Shown piece by piece: positions 48,772 through 57,404 of a stretch of 64,000 nucleotides of DNA. Under the pieces are notes generated by a model. It was not told the origin of the DNA. It saw only the letters and a list, made by a program, of their open reading frames with translations, and did no database searches. The stretch covers positions 1,718,001 to 1,782,000 of the forward strand of contig NZ_KV917371.1 of the NCBI RefSeq assembly GCF_002019635.1. Reading direction: 5' to 3'. Source of the DNA: Metabacillus halosaccharovorans (GTDB lineage Bacteria > Bacillota > Bacilli > Bacillales > Bacillaceae). A program made the translations under genes and the position numbers. Each line of letters starts with the position of its first letter. Position 1 is the stretch's first letter.

Positions 48772-49335
48772 TTAGATTCTCGTATCATCCAGTGATATTG
48801 TCACTGTTATTTGATATGTACCAATTTCAATATCCTCTATACAAATTGGATTATGATCATTATTTTGAAGCCATGTTGTAACTTGTTCTTCCTCTTTTAT
48901 TATCCCTTCAAAATCAAAAAAGAAACGCACAGTTTCTCCTGAAGTATGTCCAGTATGTAACGTAATACAGACGCGATTTTCACCCGAATAATCAACTATA
49001 TGATCCAGTATTTCCAAAAACTCTTTACTCCATTGGGTGATTGGTTTATCATATTGTGAAATATTTCTTGTCTCTCCCAGTACCTCATATTCCAATAAAA
49101 AATGATGGTTACTCCAATTAAAGGTCATCAGGTAACTAGCAAAAAGAGGTAGTTGCAAATTACACAGTTTTGATTCCTGTTGAGCTTCAATGACAATTTC
49201 CTCGAGAATCTCTTGAACACGATCGTATTTTTGTAAAGAAAGATTTCCCTTAATTAATTGCAACTTGTTCATCCAATCGTGACGTGAATGGCTTAATATA
49301 TTAACTACATCTATTTCATTTTGTTTATTTTCCAT
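48772..49335 (-). CDS. spo0B: Sporulation phosphotransferase Spo0B
   Basis: 187-residue phosphorelay protein that passes phosphate from Spo0F to Spo0A. The phosphorylated histidine is H19 in LSHSRHDWMNKLQLIKGN, the four-helix-bundle signature shared with B. subtilis H30. The C-terminal alpha/beta domain resembles a degenerate kinase ATPase domain. The N-terminus is about ten residues shorter than in B. subtilis. ATG after AGGAG. An extended -10 TGTTATAAT lies near 49400. It is 51 bases upstream of obg. Confidence 0.93.
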   Translation of the reverse strand: MENKQNEIDVVNILSHSRHDWMNKLQLIKGNLSLQKYDRVQEILEEIVIEAQQESKLCNLQLPLFASYLMTFNWSNHHFLLEYEVLGETRNISQYDKPITQWSKEFLEILDHIVDYSGENRVCITLHTGHTSGETVRFFFDFEGIIKEEEQVTTWLQNNDHNPICIEDIEIGTYQITVTISLDDTRI

Positions 49336-49644
49336 ACATTTTCTCCTACTAGGTTATTTTCATCAAGGAGTTAATTACCGTATTTAGGCTGTATTAAAAA
49401 TTATAACAAACATTGTTTTGGAAAAGAGCCTTTTAATAAAAACTTTCTATAAAATATCATGGGAATTGATTACGTATCTTATGTATAAAACCGGAGTTAA
49501 TAGAAGATTAGATATAGAAGCATTCTGTAGAAATTTGTTTGTCTCCATTAACTAAAATCCATTTAGAAGTTAGCCTCATGAAAAAATGAAAAGAAGTCTT
49601 TAAAAAAACTCTAACCTTTAGTTAGGCTAGAGTTTTTCGTAAGC
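49336..49644. other. Intergenic region between rpmA and spo0B
   Basis: A 309-base gap. It holds the rpmA terminator at its right end (49603-49638) and a promoter-like extended -10 TGTTATAAT (TATAAT at 49400-49405, minus strand) about 65 bases before spo0B. The stretch between is AT-rich with no gene that I can support. Confidence 0.55.
49603..49638 (-). terminator. Intrinsic terminator after rpmA
   Basis: Minus-strand AAAAACTCTAGCC pairs with GGTTAGAGTTTTT (one G-U pair) and runs into a T tract. It closes the rplU-prp-rpmA operon. Confidence 0.9.
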
Positions 49645-49941
<297 letters not shown>

Positions 49942-49953
49942 TCACCTCCTGCT

Positions 49954-50286
49954 TTATTCATCTGATACCGAGATATATTGTCCATAATCTCTTTCAATTG
50001 TTTGGAGAGAAACAACCATACCCTCTAACAATAATTGAACTTTTTCACTTACGGATCCGTCGAGATTTGAAGGAAGTTTAACTTGTAAAAATCCTCCTTC
50101 TCCACCCTGATCAATTTGTGGTTCAATATTTGTTAGTGAAAGTACTGCATTCACAGCACCAAAGGTAACAGCAGAAGCTCCAGCACAAACAATATCTTTG
50201 CCGTATTCATCGAATGCAGCATGTCCAGAGAGTGTGAACGATGTGATAAGTCCCTCATTTGAACGATAAATTCTAGCATTTATCAT
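49954..50286 (-). CDS. prp: Ribosomal-processing cysteine protease Prp (YsxB)
   Basis: A 110-residue protease that removes the N-terminal extension of bL27. The catalytic pair is seen as H in FTLSGHAAFDEYG and C in DIVCAGASAVTFGAV (residues about 22 and 34). ATG start with a weak ribosome site (AAGGCG), so translational coupling to rplU, 11 bases upstream, is likely. Encoded between its ribosomal neighbours rplU and rpmA. Confidence 0.95.
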   Translation of the reverse strand: MINARIYRSNEGLITSFTLSGHAAFDEYGKDIVCAGASAVTFGAVNAVLSLTNIEPQIDQGGEGGFLQVKLPSNLDGSVSEKVQLLLEGMVVSLQTIERDYGQYISVSDE

Positions 50287-50297
50287 ATCAAATCGCC

Positions 50298-50606
50298 TTA
50301 CGCGTTGATTTTTTCAATCACAACTTTTGTGTATGGCTGACGGTGACCTTGTTTTTTACGGTAGTTTTTCTTTGCTTTATATTTGAAAACAGTGATTTTC
50401 TTTTGACGACCTTGTTTTTCAACTTTCGCTGTAACAGTCGCACCGCTCACAGTTGGGCTACCAACTTGAACGTTGTCACCACCAACAAATAAAACTTTGT
50501 CAAACGTTACCGATTCACCTTGATCAGCACCTAGCTTTTCAACGTAGATTACTTGACCTTCTTCAACCTTGATTTGTTTTCCACCAGTTTCGATAATTGC
50601 GTACAT
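50298..50606 (-). CDS. rplU: Ribosomal protein bL21
   Basis: 102-residue bL21 starting [20 protein letters not shown], with the C-terminal signature [22 protein letters not shown]. The ATG at 50604-50606 follows AGGAGGTG by six bases; the frame extends only three codons further. First gene of rplU-prp-rpmA, preceded by an L21 leader that probably mediates feedback control. Confidence 0.98.
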   Translation of the reverse strand: MYAIIETGGKQIKVEEGQVIYVEKLGADQGESVTFDKVLFVGGDNVQVGSPTVSGATVTAKVEKQGRQKKITVFKYKAKKNYRKKQGHRQPYTKVVIEKINA

Positions 50607-50715
50607 TCTCTGCACCTCCTATAAACTAAGACTCGCCAAAATCAGGTGAATGCCTAGCATTGCTTTAAAAACCATGATTTGAGCGGTTGTAGCACGGGTG
50701 CGCTACAAGTCATAA
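50607..50715 (-). ncRNA. L21 leader (autoregulatory 5' leader of rplU)
   Basis: The minus-strand leader CTTGTAGCGCACCCGTGCTACAA ... CCGCTC ... GGCATTCACCTGATTTTGGCGAG matches the conserved Firmicutes L21 leader motif as I remember it. It has a first hairpin TTGTAGC/GCTACAA and a second long-range pairing of CGCTC with GGCGAG. It should bind bL21 and lower operon expression. Confidence 0.85.
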
Positions 50716-50723
50716 CATGTTAC

Positions 50724-50752
50724 ATAATAACAAATCCTATTAAATTATGCAA
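50724..50752 (-). promoter_or_regulatory. Sigma-A promoter of the rplU operon
   Basis: Minus-strand TTGCAT (50747-50752), 17 bases, TATTAT (50724-50729), placing the start just before the L21 leader. Confidence 0.75.
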
Positions 50753-50768
50753 CTAATTTTTAATTGAT

Positions 50769-52235
50769 TTAATAAGGGGATGATGAAAGCTTTTCCATTA
50801 GTAATCGTTCATCACCCATTTGCTTAATCCGATACATTGGGACATGTGAGAATATCTCTGAGAATAGAATCTTAAATTTCAACATATCTTGAAGCTTTTT
50901 TAAGTGTTCTTCATTTGTTCCTTTTAATAAGTCGATGACTTCCCCTGTTGCTTCAATCCACATGGCTTCTTCATCCATAAATTGATATTCCCATAGTTCT
51001 CTCTCTAATTTATATGCAACAGACTCAGCGGAGGCAATACGTCCCGAGCCACGACATGTTTTACAAAGATCTGTCACATTACTTTCTAACGACTTTCGCA
51101 TTTTCTTTCTTGTTATTTGTAATATATTTAATTCTGTAAAACCGATGACTTTATGCTGAACACGATCCTTATTCATTTCCCGTTTCATTGTCTCAAGTAT
51201 CTTGTTTTGATCTTGTTTATGCTTCATATCAATAAAATCAATCAAGATGATTCCACTTAGATTTCTTAACCTAATTTGTTTCGCTATTTCAATAGCAGCA
51301 AGTTCGTTCGTTTTCAAAACTGTGTCACGCATCGATAATTTCCCGGAAAATTTTCCGGTATTAACGTCAATAATTGTCATTGCCTCGGTTTGTTCAATTA
51401 AGATATATGCACCGTTTTTCAACCATACTAAAGACTTGAGTAATTTTTCAATTTCTTGTTCTATTTTATATGTAGAGAAGATCGCCTCTTTATGTTCATG
51501 ATAGTGAACAGATGTTTTAGGAAAAAGCAGCTTTAGCTGCTGAACCCGTTCAATTTGATCACAAATTAACAAATCCTCATCTTTTATGACAATCTCAGAT
51601 AAAATTCTGTCAATAAAATGTTTAGATTCAAATACACAAATAGGCTTATCATGTGTTTGTCTCTTTACCTCTTTAAATTTCTGTTTTAAGAGATTATACT
51701 CTTTTTCCAGCTCCTCTTTTGATTGTTCATTAGAAGCTGTACGAAAAAGAATCCCTTCTTGATCCTGTATAATCGTTTGAGCTACGTTTAGAAGCCGATT
51801 TCTTTCCTGTTCATCTTGTACTTTTTTCGAAACCGCCAAATAGTTACCATAAGGCATGTAGACAAGTAAATGTCCACCGAATTCAAGGTTCATGGTCAAC
51901 TTGGGTCCCTTTTGTTCTGTCCCGACTTTAACAATCTGAACGAAAATCTTTTCTCCTTCTTTAATATAATGAGAAATTGATGGGTTTGACTCAGATTGAT
52001 TTGCTTGCTGAAAGCGTAAAATGTCGTTTCGATGAAGGTATCCATTTTGTGATAACCCGATATCTACAAAGGCTGCCTGCATGCCTGGTAATACTTTTTT
52101 TACTCGACCAATATATATGTTTCCAACAATATCGTCTTCTGAGGAATAAGATTGGTGAATCTCTGCTAATTGTTCATGTTCGAAAATGGCACAGCGTGTT
52201 TCTCTGCCTTTTTCATTTATAATTATTTTACGCAC
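50769..52235 (-). CDS. rng: RNase E/G family endoribonuclease
   Basis: A 488-residue RNase G-like protein. S1 domain (about 35-125, VGNIYIGRVKKVLPGMQAAFVDIGL), 5' sensor and RNase H-like region, catalytic aspartates in TIIDVNTGKF and LIDFIDMKHKQDQ, and the zinc-link CKTCRGSGRI used for tetramer assembly. There is no long C-terminal degradosome scaffold, so it is RNase G-sized. GTG start (52233-52235) with a weak, distant GTGAGAG. B. subtilis lacks this family and uses RNase Y and J, but other bacilli carry it between spoIVFB and rplU. Confidence 0.95.
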   Translation of the reverse strand: MRKIIINEKGRETRCAIFEHEQLAEIHQSYSSEDDIVGNIYIGRVKKVLPGMQAAFVDIGLSQNGYLHRNDILRFQQANQSESNPSISHYIKEGEKIFVQIVKVGTEQKGPKLTMNLEFGGHLLVYMPYGNYLAVSKKVQDEQERNRLLNVAQTIIQDQEGILFRTASNEQSKEELEKEYNLLKQKFKEVKRQTHDKPICVFESKHFIDRILSEIVIKDEDLLICDQIERVQQLKLLFPKTSVHYHEHKEAIFSTYKIEQEIEKLLKSLVWLKNGAYILIEQTEAMTIIDVNTGKFSGKLSMRDTVLKTNELAAIEIAKQIRLRNLSGIILIDFIDMKHKQDQNKILETMKREMNKDRVQHKVIGFTELNILQITRKKMRKSLESNVTDLCKTCRGSGRIASAESVAYKLERELWEYQFMDEEAMWIEATGEVIDLLKGTNEEHLKKLQDMLKFKILFSEIFSHVPMYRIKQMGDERLLMEKLSSSPY

Positions 52236-52418
52236 GTTATGTTAAACTCTCACTTTCTTTGGCTTTGTCACTATTTTACTACAGGTTGCTTTTTCTAGCA
52301 TCTAATCTAAGTAATACGATGTTTTGCAAACTTTGCATTTAGGTTAATTGAAGTTGCCAGGATGCTCGTTTCGATCAACCTAAACAGTTTATTCAGAGAC
52401 CTTTTAAGAAAGCCCATT

Positions 52419-53285
52419 TTAATAGTCATACACAAGGTCTCCTATTTTAGAGTCTGTTAGTTTATTTGCAAAGTATGCATGTAATAGTTCATTTTCATCC
52501 ATTTCTGACACCTTTGTTCCATTTCGTTCAACTATGATTAAGTGTTTGCAGCCGCGTTGGAATTGCAGGAGGACATGGTACACTAATTCAGATTCGTCCA
52601 CGACAATCGGCTTAATTCGATTTATTTGGGTTTGTTTTCCGTAATATCTCTCCATTAAAAAACGTAAACAGCTGTACATTTTATTTTTTTGTTCATGATA
52701 GAGACTATAAACGAGAAAGGTTGTGATAATCCACATATTTAAGTGGGTAGGAGAAAATAAGAGAATAGCTGTTACGTAAAAAACTAAAAAGATAATAGAT
52801 GTGATCATCATATAGGAATGAGCTTTTTGGTATGACCAATGTTTTGAAAATATAATAAATAATAGCTTACCACCATCTAATGGCCAAACAGGCAATAAAT
52901 TAAACAATAAAACGGATAAGTTATAAAATGTGAATAATTGATAGTTACTTACATCAATAACATTAGATATATAAAGAAGAAAAGCCGCTCCTTGAAGCCA
53001 TAGATGCTGAATAGGTCCTGCAAGCACAACCATGCATTCTTCCCTTAATGAACGATTTCCATGCTCATCAACCTCAGCAACTCCTCCAAAGGGGAGAAGC
53101 ATAATGGACTTTATCCTCCAAGAAAAAAAATGAGCACTGATTGCATGGCCCATTTCATGTACAAAAATAATGATCATTAATAGAAATAATGGTTTAAAGT
53201 TAGCTGTAATGACACTAATTGCAATCATGACCCATAATAAAGGATGTATATGTATTTTTTGGAGAAGTAATAAGTATCTATTCAA
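52419..53285 (-). CDS. spoIVFB: Intramembrane metalloprotease SpoIVFB
   Basis: 288-residue site-2 protease that cleaves pro-sigma-K in the outer forespore membrane. Zinc motif HEMGH (H43, E44, H47) and the distal ligand D137 in LPVWPLDGGK, about six membrane segments, then a C-terminal CBS-like domain (about 205-288) that senses ATP in B. subtilis. TTG start (53283-53285) overlaps the spoIVFA stop region (TTGAATAG), so translation is coupled to spoIVFA. Key residues intact. Confidence 0.97.
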   Translation of the reverse strand: MNRYLLLLQKIHIHPLLWVMIAISVITANFKPLFLLMIIIFVHEMGHAISAHFFSWRIKSIMLLPFGGVAEVDEHGNRSLREECMVVLAGPIQHLWLQGAAFLLYISNVIDVSNYQLFTFYNLSVLLFNLLPVWPLDGGKLLFIIFSKHWSYQKAHSYMMITSIIFLVFYVTAILLFSPTHLNMWIITTFLVYSLYHEQKNKMYSCLRFLMERYYGKQTQINRIKPIVVDESELVYHVLLQFQRGCKHLIIVERNGTKVSEMDENELLHAYFANKLTDSKIGDLVYDY

Positions 53286-54072
53286 ATTGTATCACCTGTA
53301 TTGGGTCAATAAAGGAATCACCCTTTTTGATCGCGAAGTAATAAGTTCCCTTTTGATTTTCTGAAAGCTTAATTTTGCCTAATTCTTTTCCCTTTTCAAC
53401 AAAATCATAGAGCGGCACATCTATTTTGTCTAAATTTCCATACCAGGATTTAGTACCATCTGCATGCTGCAGGACAATTGTAAGGCCTGTATCTTCTTTT
53501 TCACCAGCCTCAATAATAATTCCTTCATTCATTGCTTCAACAGAAGGCCGATTCGTTTCCACCATAATTCCTTGACCGTTATCTTTGAACGATTCTAACA
53601 CCTTCCCTGATGCAGGAACAGCAAGCTGGGCCACTTCTGTTTCATTTTCTGCTTTTTCACTGTCAGTCGTGACATTGTTAAACAAAGCTAATGGTTCGCC
53701 AAACTGATCTCGATACCATTTGGATACAGTCGCAAATTGAAATTCTTCTTCAAGAGAATAGTGTACAACTTCTTTCGCCTTATCAAACAGCGGAGATCCA
53801 TTTTTAAAGACGATAGCTGTTACTAATACCAATACCGCTGAAAATAGAATTTTGAAGATAAAAACTTCGGTACGGAAAAGTGGGTGGGCTCCTCTTTGAT
53901 TTCCTGGGCCACCTTCATAGGTAGGGGGTGAATATACACCGCCATATCGCTCTTCCTCACTCATAAAAAGTGATGTTCTTTGTGATGTCTCGTTGTTTTG
54001 ACTACCTACTATTCCTCGATCACGTTTTCTTTTTGCAATTCTTTTTCTTATTTCGTCCGCTCGATGACTCAT
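53278..54072 (-). CDS. spoIVFA: SpoIVFA, regulator of SpoIVFB
   Basis: About 264 residues: basic cytoplasmic N-terminus (MSHRADEIRKRIAKRKRDRG), one membrane segment (about 80-100) and an extracytoplasmic domain ending in a degenerate M23/LytM-like fold (VLQHADGTKSWYGNLDKIDVPLYDFVEKGKELG). It holds SpoIVFB inactive with BofA until cut by SpoIVB. The frame extends to 54192, but AAAAGGATGG precedes the ATG at 54070-54072 and the extension is not conserved-looking. Overlaps spoIVFB by eight bases. Confidence 0.92.
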   Translation of the reverse strand: MSHRADEIRKRIAKRKRDRGIVGSQNNETSQRTSLFMSEEERYGGVYSPPTYEGGPGNQRGAHPLFRTEVFIFKILFSAVLVLVTAIVFKNGSPLFDKAKEVVHYSLEEEFQFATVSKWYRDQFGEPLALFNNVTTDSEKAENETEVAQLAVPASGKVLESFKDNGQGIMVETNRPSVEAMNEGIIIEAGEKEDTGLTIVLQHADGTKSWYGNLDKIDVPLYDFVEKGKELGKIKLSENQKGTYYFAIKKGDSFIDPIQVIQFE

Positions 54073-54237
54073 CCCCATCCATCCTTTTAGCAAGTTTGTA
54101 CAAGTGTATGCCTTGTCCTTATGGAATATGAATGTTTTTATAGGAGATAGATAAAGATTAAGAAGCAAAAGAAAAAGACTAGAATTCTTCATTTTGAAAA
54201 ATCTAGTCTAGAATCTATGTATCTATGAATGTATGTT

Positions 54238-55041
54238 TTAAACACGCACACCAAAAAATCTTTTTAGCTTAACAAGCATCCCTTTGTTTGGTTCATCTAA
54301 AGATTGTAATGGAACAGATTCCCCTAAAATACGTCGTGCGATATTTCTGTAAGCAATCGCTGCACGGTTGTTTGGGTCCATAGCAATTGGTTCACCATTA
54401 TTAGAAGCTTTAATGACATCGTCGTCATCAGCCACGATTCCAATAAGGTCAATTGATAAATGAGTAACAATTTCGTCTACATCAAGCATGTCCCCATTTT
54501 TCACAAGATGATTTCGGATACGATTGATCACTAACTTTGGCGGTTCAATATCCTCCTGCTCTAACAAACCGATGATGCGGTCAGCATCACGAACAGCCGA
54601 TATTTCAGGTGTTGTTACAACAATTGCTTTATCTGCCCCGGCAACTGCATTTTTGTATCCCTGTTCAATACCGGCAGGACAATCAATCACAATATAATCG
54701 TAATCCTGTTTTAATTCATTCACCAGTTTTTTCATTTGTTCTGGCTTAACAGCTGTTTTATCACTTGTTTGTGCAGCTGGAAGTAAATATAACAGATCTT
54801 CAAAACGTTTATCTTTGACGAGAGCTTGATGCATTTTACAACGCCCTTCCACAACATCAACCAAATCATAGATAATACGATTTTCAAGTCCCATTACGAC
54901 ATCAAGGTTTCGAAGACCGATGTCTGTATCTACTAGACAAACCCGTTTGCCTAATATAGCTAAAGCTGTCCCAATATTTGCCGATGTCGTTGTTTTCCCA
55001 ACGCCACCTTTACCTGAGGTTATGACAATTGCTTCACCCAT
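54238..55041 (-). CDS. minD: Septum site-determining ATPase MinD
   Basis: 267-residue ParA-type ATPase that recruits MinC to the membrane to block polar FtsZ rings. Deviant Walker A GKGGVGKTT (10-18), switch I/II VDTDIGLRNLDVVMG and VIDCPAGIEQG, and a C-terminal amphipathic membrane helix (NKGMLVKLKRFFGVRV). ATG after AAGGAGG, two bases after the minC stop. Confidence 0.98.
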   Translation of the reverse strand: MGEAIVITSGKGGVGKTTTSANIGTALAILGKRVCLVDTDIGLRNLDVVMGLENRIIYDLVDVVEGRCKMHQALVKDKRFEDLLYLLPAAQTSDKTAVKPEQMKKLVNELKQDYDYIVIDCPAGIEQGYKNAVAGADKAIVVTTPEISAVRDADRIIGLLEQEDIEPPKLVINRIRNHLVKNGDMLDVDEIVTHLSIDLIGIVADDDDVIKASNNGEPIAMDPNNRAAIAYRNIARRILGESVPLQSLDEPNKGMLVKLKRFFGVRV

Positions 55042-55043
55042 TG

Positions 55044-55727
55044 TTAGATTCCTCCTTCAAACCTTGTTAAATTTGGTCGTAGATGAGTTAGTTGTTGTAA
55101 TCTCTCAATTACCATTTCTTCATCTTCATTTAAATAAGCACATTCCATCTCAGAACCCTCATGAGGGGTATGATCTGGTGCCCGATTAATGATCTCACCG
55201 ATTCGCAGTTGTGACGGCTTCATAAGAGAAGCTGCAATCACTGCTTGGTTATTCCCATCATTGCCAGCATGAGCAATCCCTTTTAAAGCACCTAATACAA
55301 AAATATTTCCGGAAGCATTTACTTCTCCGCCAGGATTAACATCCCCAATGAGCAGTAAATCTCCCTTTACTTTTAATATTTGACCGGAACGAACGATTTT
55401 GGTTACCGGCACAATTTCTGTTTCTTTTTTTAATCTCAATGCCTCATCTTTTGTAATGACATTGCTTTCTATTGATTCAACTAAAAGATTTCGCTTTTGT
55501 TTTATAACTGTTTCTAGTTTTTCTCGCTGATTCGCATTAATTAAACGGTTTCCAACCTTAACATTTACTCCAATAACAGGGCCAGTTTGTTGAACATACT
55601 GTTTTAATGATAGCATTTCCTCTAATTCTTGGAGCAATTGGTCAAAAGAACATGAATCATCGAGATGCAACGTTAAGCCATCTTTCGTGCCTTTAATCGT
55701 AACATATTGTTGTTTTTGGACCTTCAT
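55044..55727 (-). CDS. minC: Septum inhibitor MinC
   Basis: 227-residue FtsZ inhibitor. N-terminal domain about 1-100 acts on FtsZ; the C-terminal beta-helix (about 120-210, [25 protein letters not shown]) dimerises and binds MinD. The frame opens at 55784, but the ATG at 55725-55727 follows TTGAGGTGA and begins [17 protein letters not shown] like other MinC proteins, so the extra 19 residues are rejected. Overlapping operon with minD, after mreBCD. Confidence 0.96.
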   Translation of the reverse strand: MKVQKQQYVTIKGTKDGLTLHLDDSCSFDQLLQELEEMLSLKQYVQQTGPVIGVNVKVGNRLINANQREKLETVIKQKRNLLVESIESNVITKDEALRLKKETEIVPVTKIVRSGQILKVKGDLLLIGDVNPGGEVNASGNIFVLGALKGIAHAGNDGNNQAVIAASLMKPSQLRIGEIINRAPDHTPHEGSEMECAYLNEDEEMVIERLQQLTHLRPNLTRFEGGI

Positions 55728-55811
55728 GACGTTCACCTCAACGATTTTACTATTCGACAAAACTGCCCGAATTCCTTTTTTCACGAGAGAATAAAGTACA
55801 TTTTTTCATCA

Positions 55812-56330
55812 TTAATCTTCTGATTCAGCTTTTTTTAATTTCGTTAAAAACGACTTTAGCGGGAAAATAAAGAGTAACGCAAAAATGAAGTTTAGCCCAA
55901 GGGTTGTAAGTAACCTTTTGGTTGTAAAATCGTATAACGACATATCGGTGGCACCAATTGCGTAATTAATGCCATATACGTAAAACTCCAGTATAGCTAT
56001 GGCAAGAGTCGACAAAAAGATGACAATCAAAACATGTTTATGAAGCACCTTCATCGCCTTTGAAACTAGATAAGCAAGAAAAGCATAGGAAAAAAGATAG
56101 ATCCCTATTACTTCAATATAGACGACATCATGTAAAAAGCCAAATATTAACCCGAATAACATACCTTGTGTCCGATTTAAATACACCGTAATTAAGATAA
56201 CAAAGACCAGCAAAAATCTAGGTATATATAAATAATCTTCACTTAAAAAGGAAATATTCACAAGTTGAGCGAAGGTACTTTCACTTATAAAGACAAAAAG
56301 AACTAGAAAAGGAAGAATAAAACGTCTCAA
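55812..56330 (-). CDS. mreD: Rod-shape protein MreD
   Basis: 172-residue membrane protein with about five helices, part of the elongasome with MreB, MreC, RodA and PBPs. MreD signatures FLVLFVFISESTF and GMLFGLIFGFLHDVVY are seen. TTG start (56328-56330) behind GAGGAGGA, two bases from the mreC stop. The residues MRRFILPFLVLFVF match the family N-terminus. Confidence 0.93.
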   Translation of the reverse strand: MRRFILPFLVLFVFISESTFAQLVNISFLSEDYLYIPRFLLVFVILITVYLNRTQGMLFGLIFGFLHDVVYIEVIGIYLFSYAFLAYLVSKAMKVLHKHVLIVIFLSTLAIAILEFYVYGINYAIGATDMSLYDFTTKRLLTTLGLNFIFALLFIFPLKSFLTKLKKAESED

Positions 56331-56332
56331 TA

Positions 56333-57295
56333 TTATTCCTCCTCTTCCTCGGCTAGCGCGTCAACAGGATCCTCTGATGCGGCAACACGATCTGCAACCC
56401 ATACCCGATCAACATCATAAAAATCTGCTGTTGGTTTAATATAAGCCATTTGTTCTAATCCATATGAATCAGGCTCTACTTCCATTATTTCTCCAATTAA
56501 AATCCCTCGTGGAAAAACTCCACCCTTACCGGATGTTATGACTTTTTGACCTTCAACAAGCTTAACGTCAGACTCAATTTTTCGTAGTAAAAGGGCGCCT
56601 TTTTCTTTGTCATACCCTTCTATTAAGCCTGTTACGGTTTCATTGCTTTTGGTTGTCTCTTTGTTTTCATCTTTGTTTTCATCTTTGTTTTCATCTTTGT
56701 TTTCTTCTTCATTCTCTTTGACTTCTGCAGGCTGAACTTCAGCTGAAATTCTATTTTTCAAATCTGTTGCACTTAATAACTGGACTGTTGAAGAAAATTG
56801 GGAAGTTGATTTCACTTTCCCAATCAAACCTTGTGCTGTTACAACAGCCATATTTGGCTCGACGCCGTCTTGTTCACCTTTATCAATTGAGATATAGTCA
56901 TACCATTTATCAGGATTTCGCCCTATAACAGCTGAATAAATAGGATTGTATTTTCGTAAATCTGAGACTTCTCCCAGCTCAATTTTCAATTTTTCATTTT
57001 CAACTTTATAATCTTGAAGATCTGCTTCGAGCTGCATATACTCATCGAGCCTGCTTTTTAACAGCTCATTTTCTTCGTATGTATTTTTAAGGTCTTTTAT
57101 ATTACCAAAAACATTTGATACATAAGTAGCAGGTTTATGAAAAATAGACTGAAAAACACTTACCGTATCTTGTAAGAATTGCTCTGGCCATGACAGCTCT
57201 CGGTCGTCCTTTAACGAAAAACCAATTAATGACACTAACACAATAACACTAACGAGTAACAAGATTAGGCGTTTGTTTAGAAAAAATTGTGGCAT
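56333..57295 (-). CDS. mreC: Rod-shape protein MreC
   Basis: 320-residue bitopic scaffold of the elongasome: one membrane helix (about 8-28), coiled coil (about 60-110, KNTYEENELLKSRLDEYMQL) and the periplasmic-type beta domain (VIGRNPDKWYDYISIDKG ... KVITSGKGGVFPRGILIGEI). Inside the beta domain there is an unusual Lys/Glu/Asn/Asp-rich insert with four tandem ENKD/ENKE units (see the repeat entry). The acidic C-terminus is AEEEEE. ATG at 57293-57295 after AAGAAGGTG; the extension to 57304 is rejected. Confidence 0.95.
   Translation of the reverse strand: MPQFFLNKRLILLLVSVIVLVSLIGFSLKDDRELSWPEQFLQDTVSVFQSIFHKPATYVSNVFGNIKDLKNTYEENELLKSRLDEYMQLEADLQDYKVENEKLKIELGEVSDLRKYNPIYSAVIGRNPDKWYDYISIDKGEQDGVEPNMAVVTAQGLIGKVKSTSQFSSTVQLLSATDLKNRISAEVQPAEVKENEEENKDENKDENKDENKETTKSNETVTGLIEGYDKEKGALLLRKIESDVKLVEGQKVITSGKGGVFPRGILIGEIMEVEPDSYGLEQMAYIKPTADFYDVDRVWVADRVAASEDPVDALAEEEEE
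56659..56706 (-). repeat. Tandem 12-bp repeat in mreC
   Basis: Four consecutive units, CTTTGTTTTCAT three times and CTTTGTTTTCTT once on the plus strand, encode ENKD/ENKE repeats in a surface loop of MreC. A likely site of slippage and strain-to-strain length change. Confidence 0.9.
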
Positions 57296-57321
57296 GATGA
57301 ACACCTTCTTATTTACAATTT

Positions 57322-57382
57322 AAAAACACACCGGCACGTGTACGTGTAAGCAGAATATCCTTACATCCAATTACCGGTGTTT
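57322..57382 (-). terminator. Terminator-like hairpin between mreB and mreC
   Basis: Minus-strand AACACCGG (from 57382) pairs with CCGGTGTG, followed by TTTTT. The large loop contains a smaller stem GTAAG/CTTAC. It lies between two genes that act together, so partial termination (setting an mreB excess) is a possible role. Confidence 0.65.
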
Positions 57383-57404
57383 CAAAACTTATTTCGTGGT
57401 TTAC

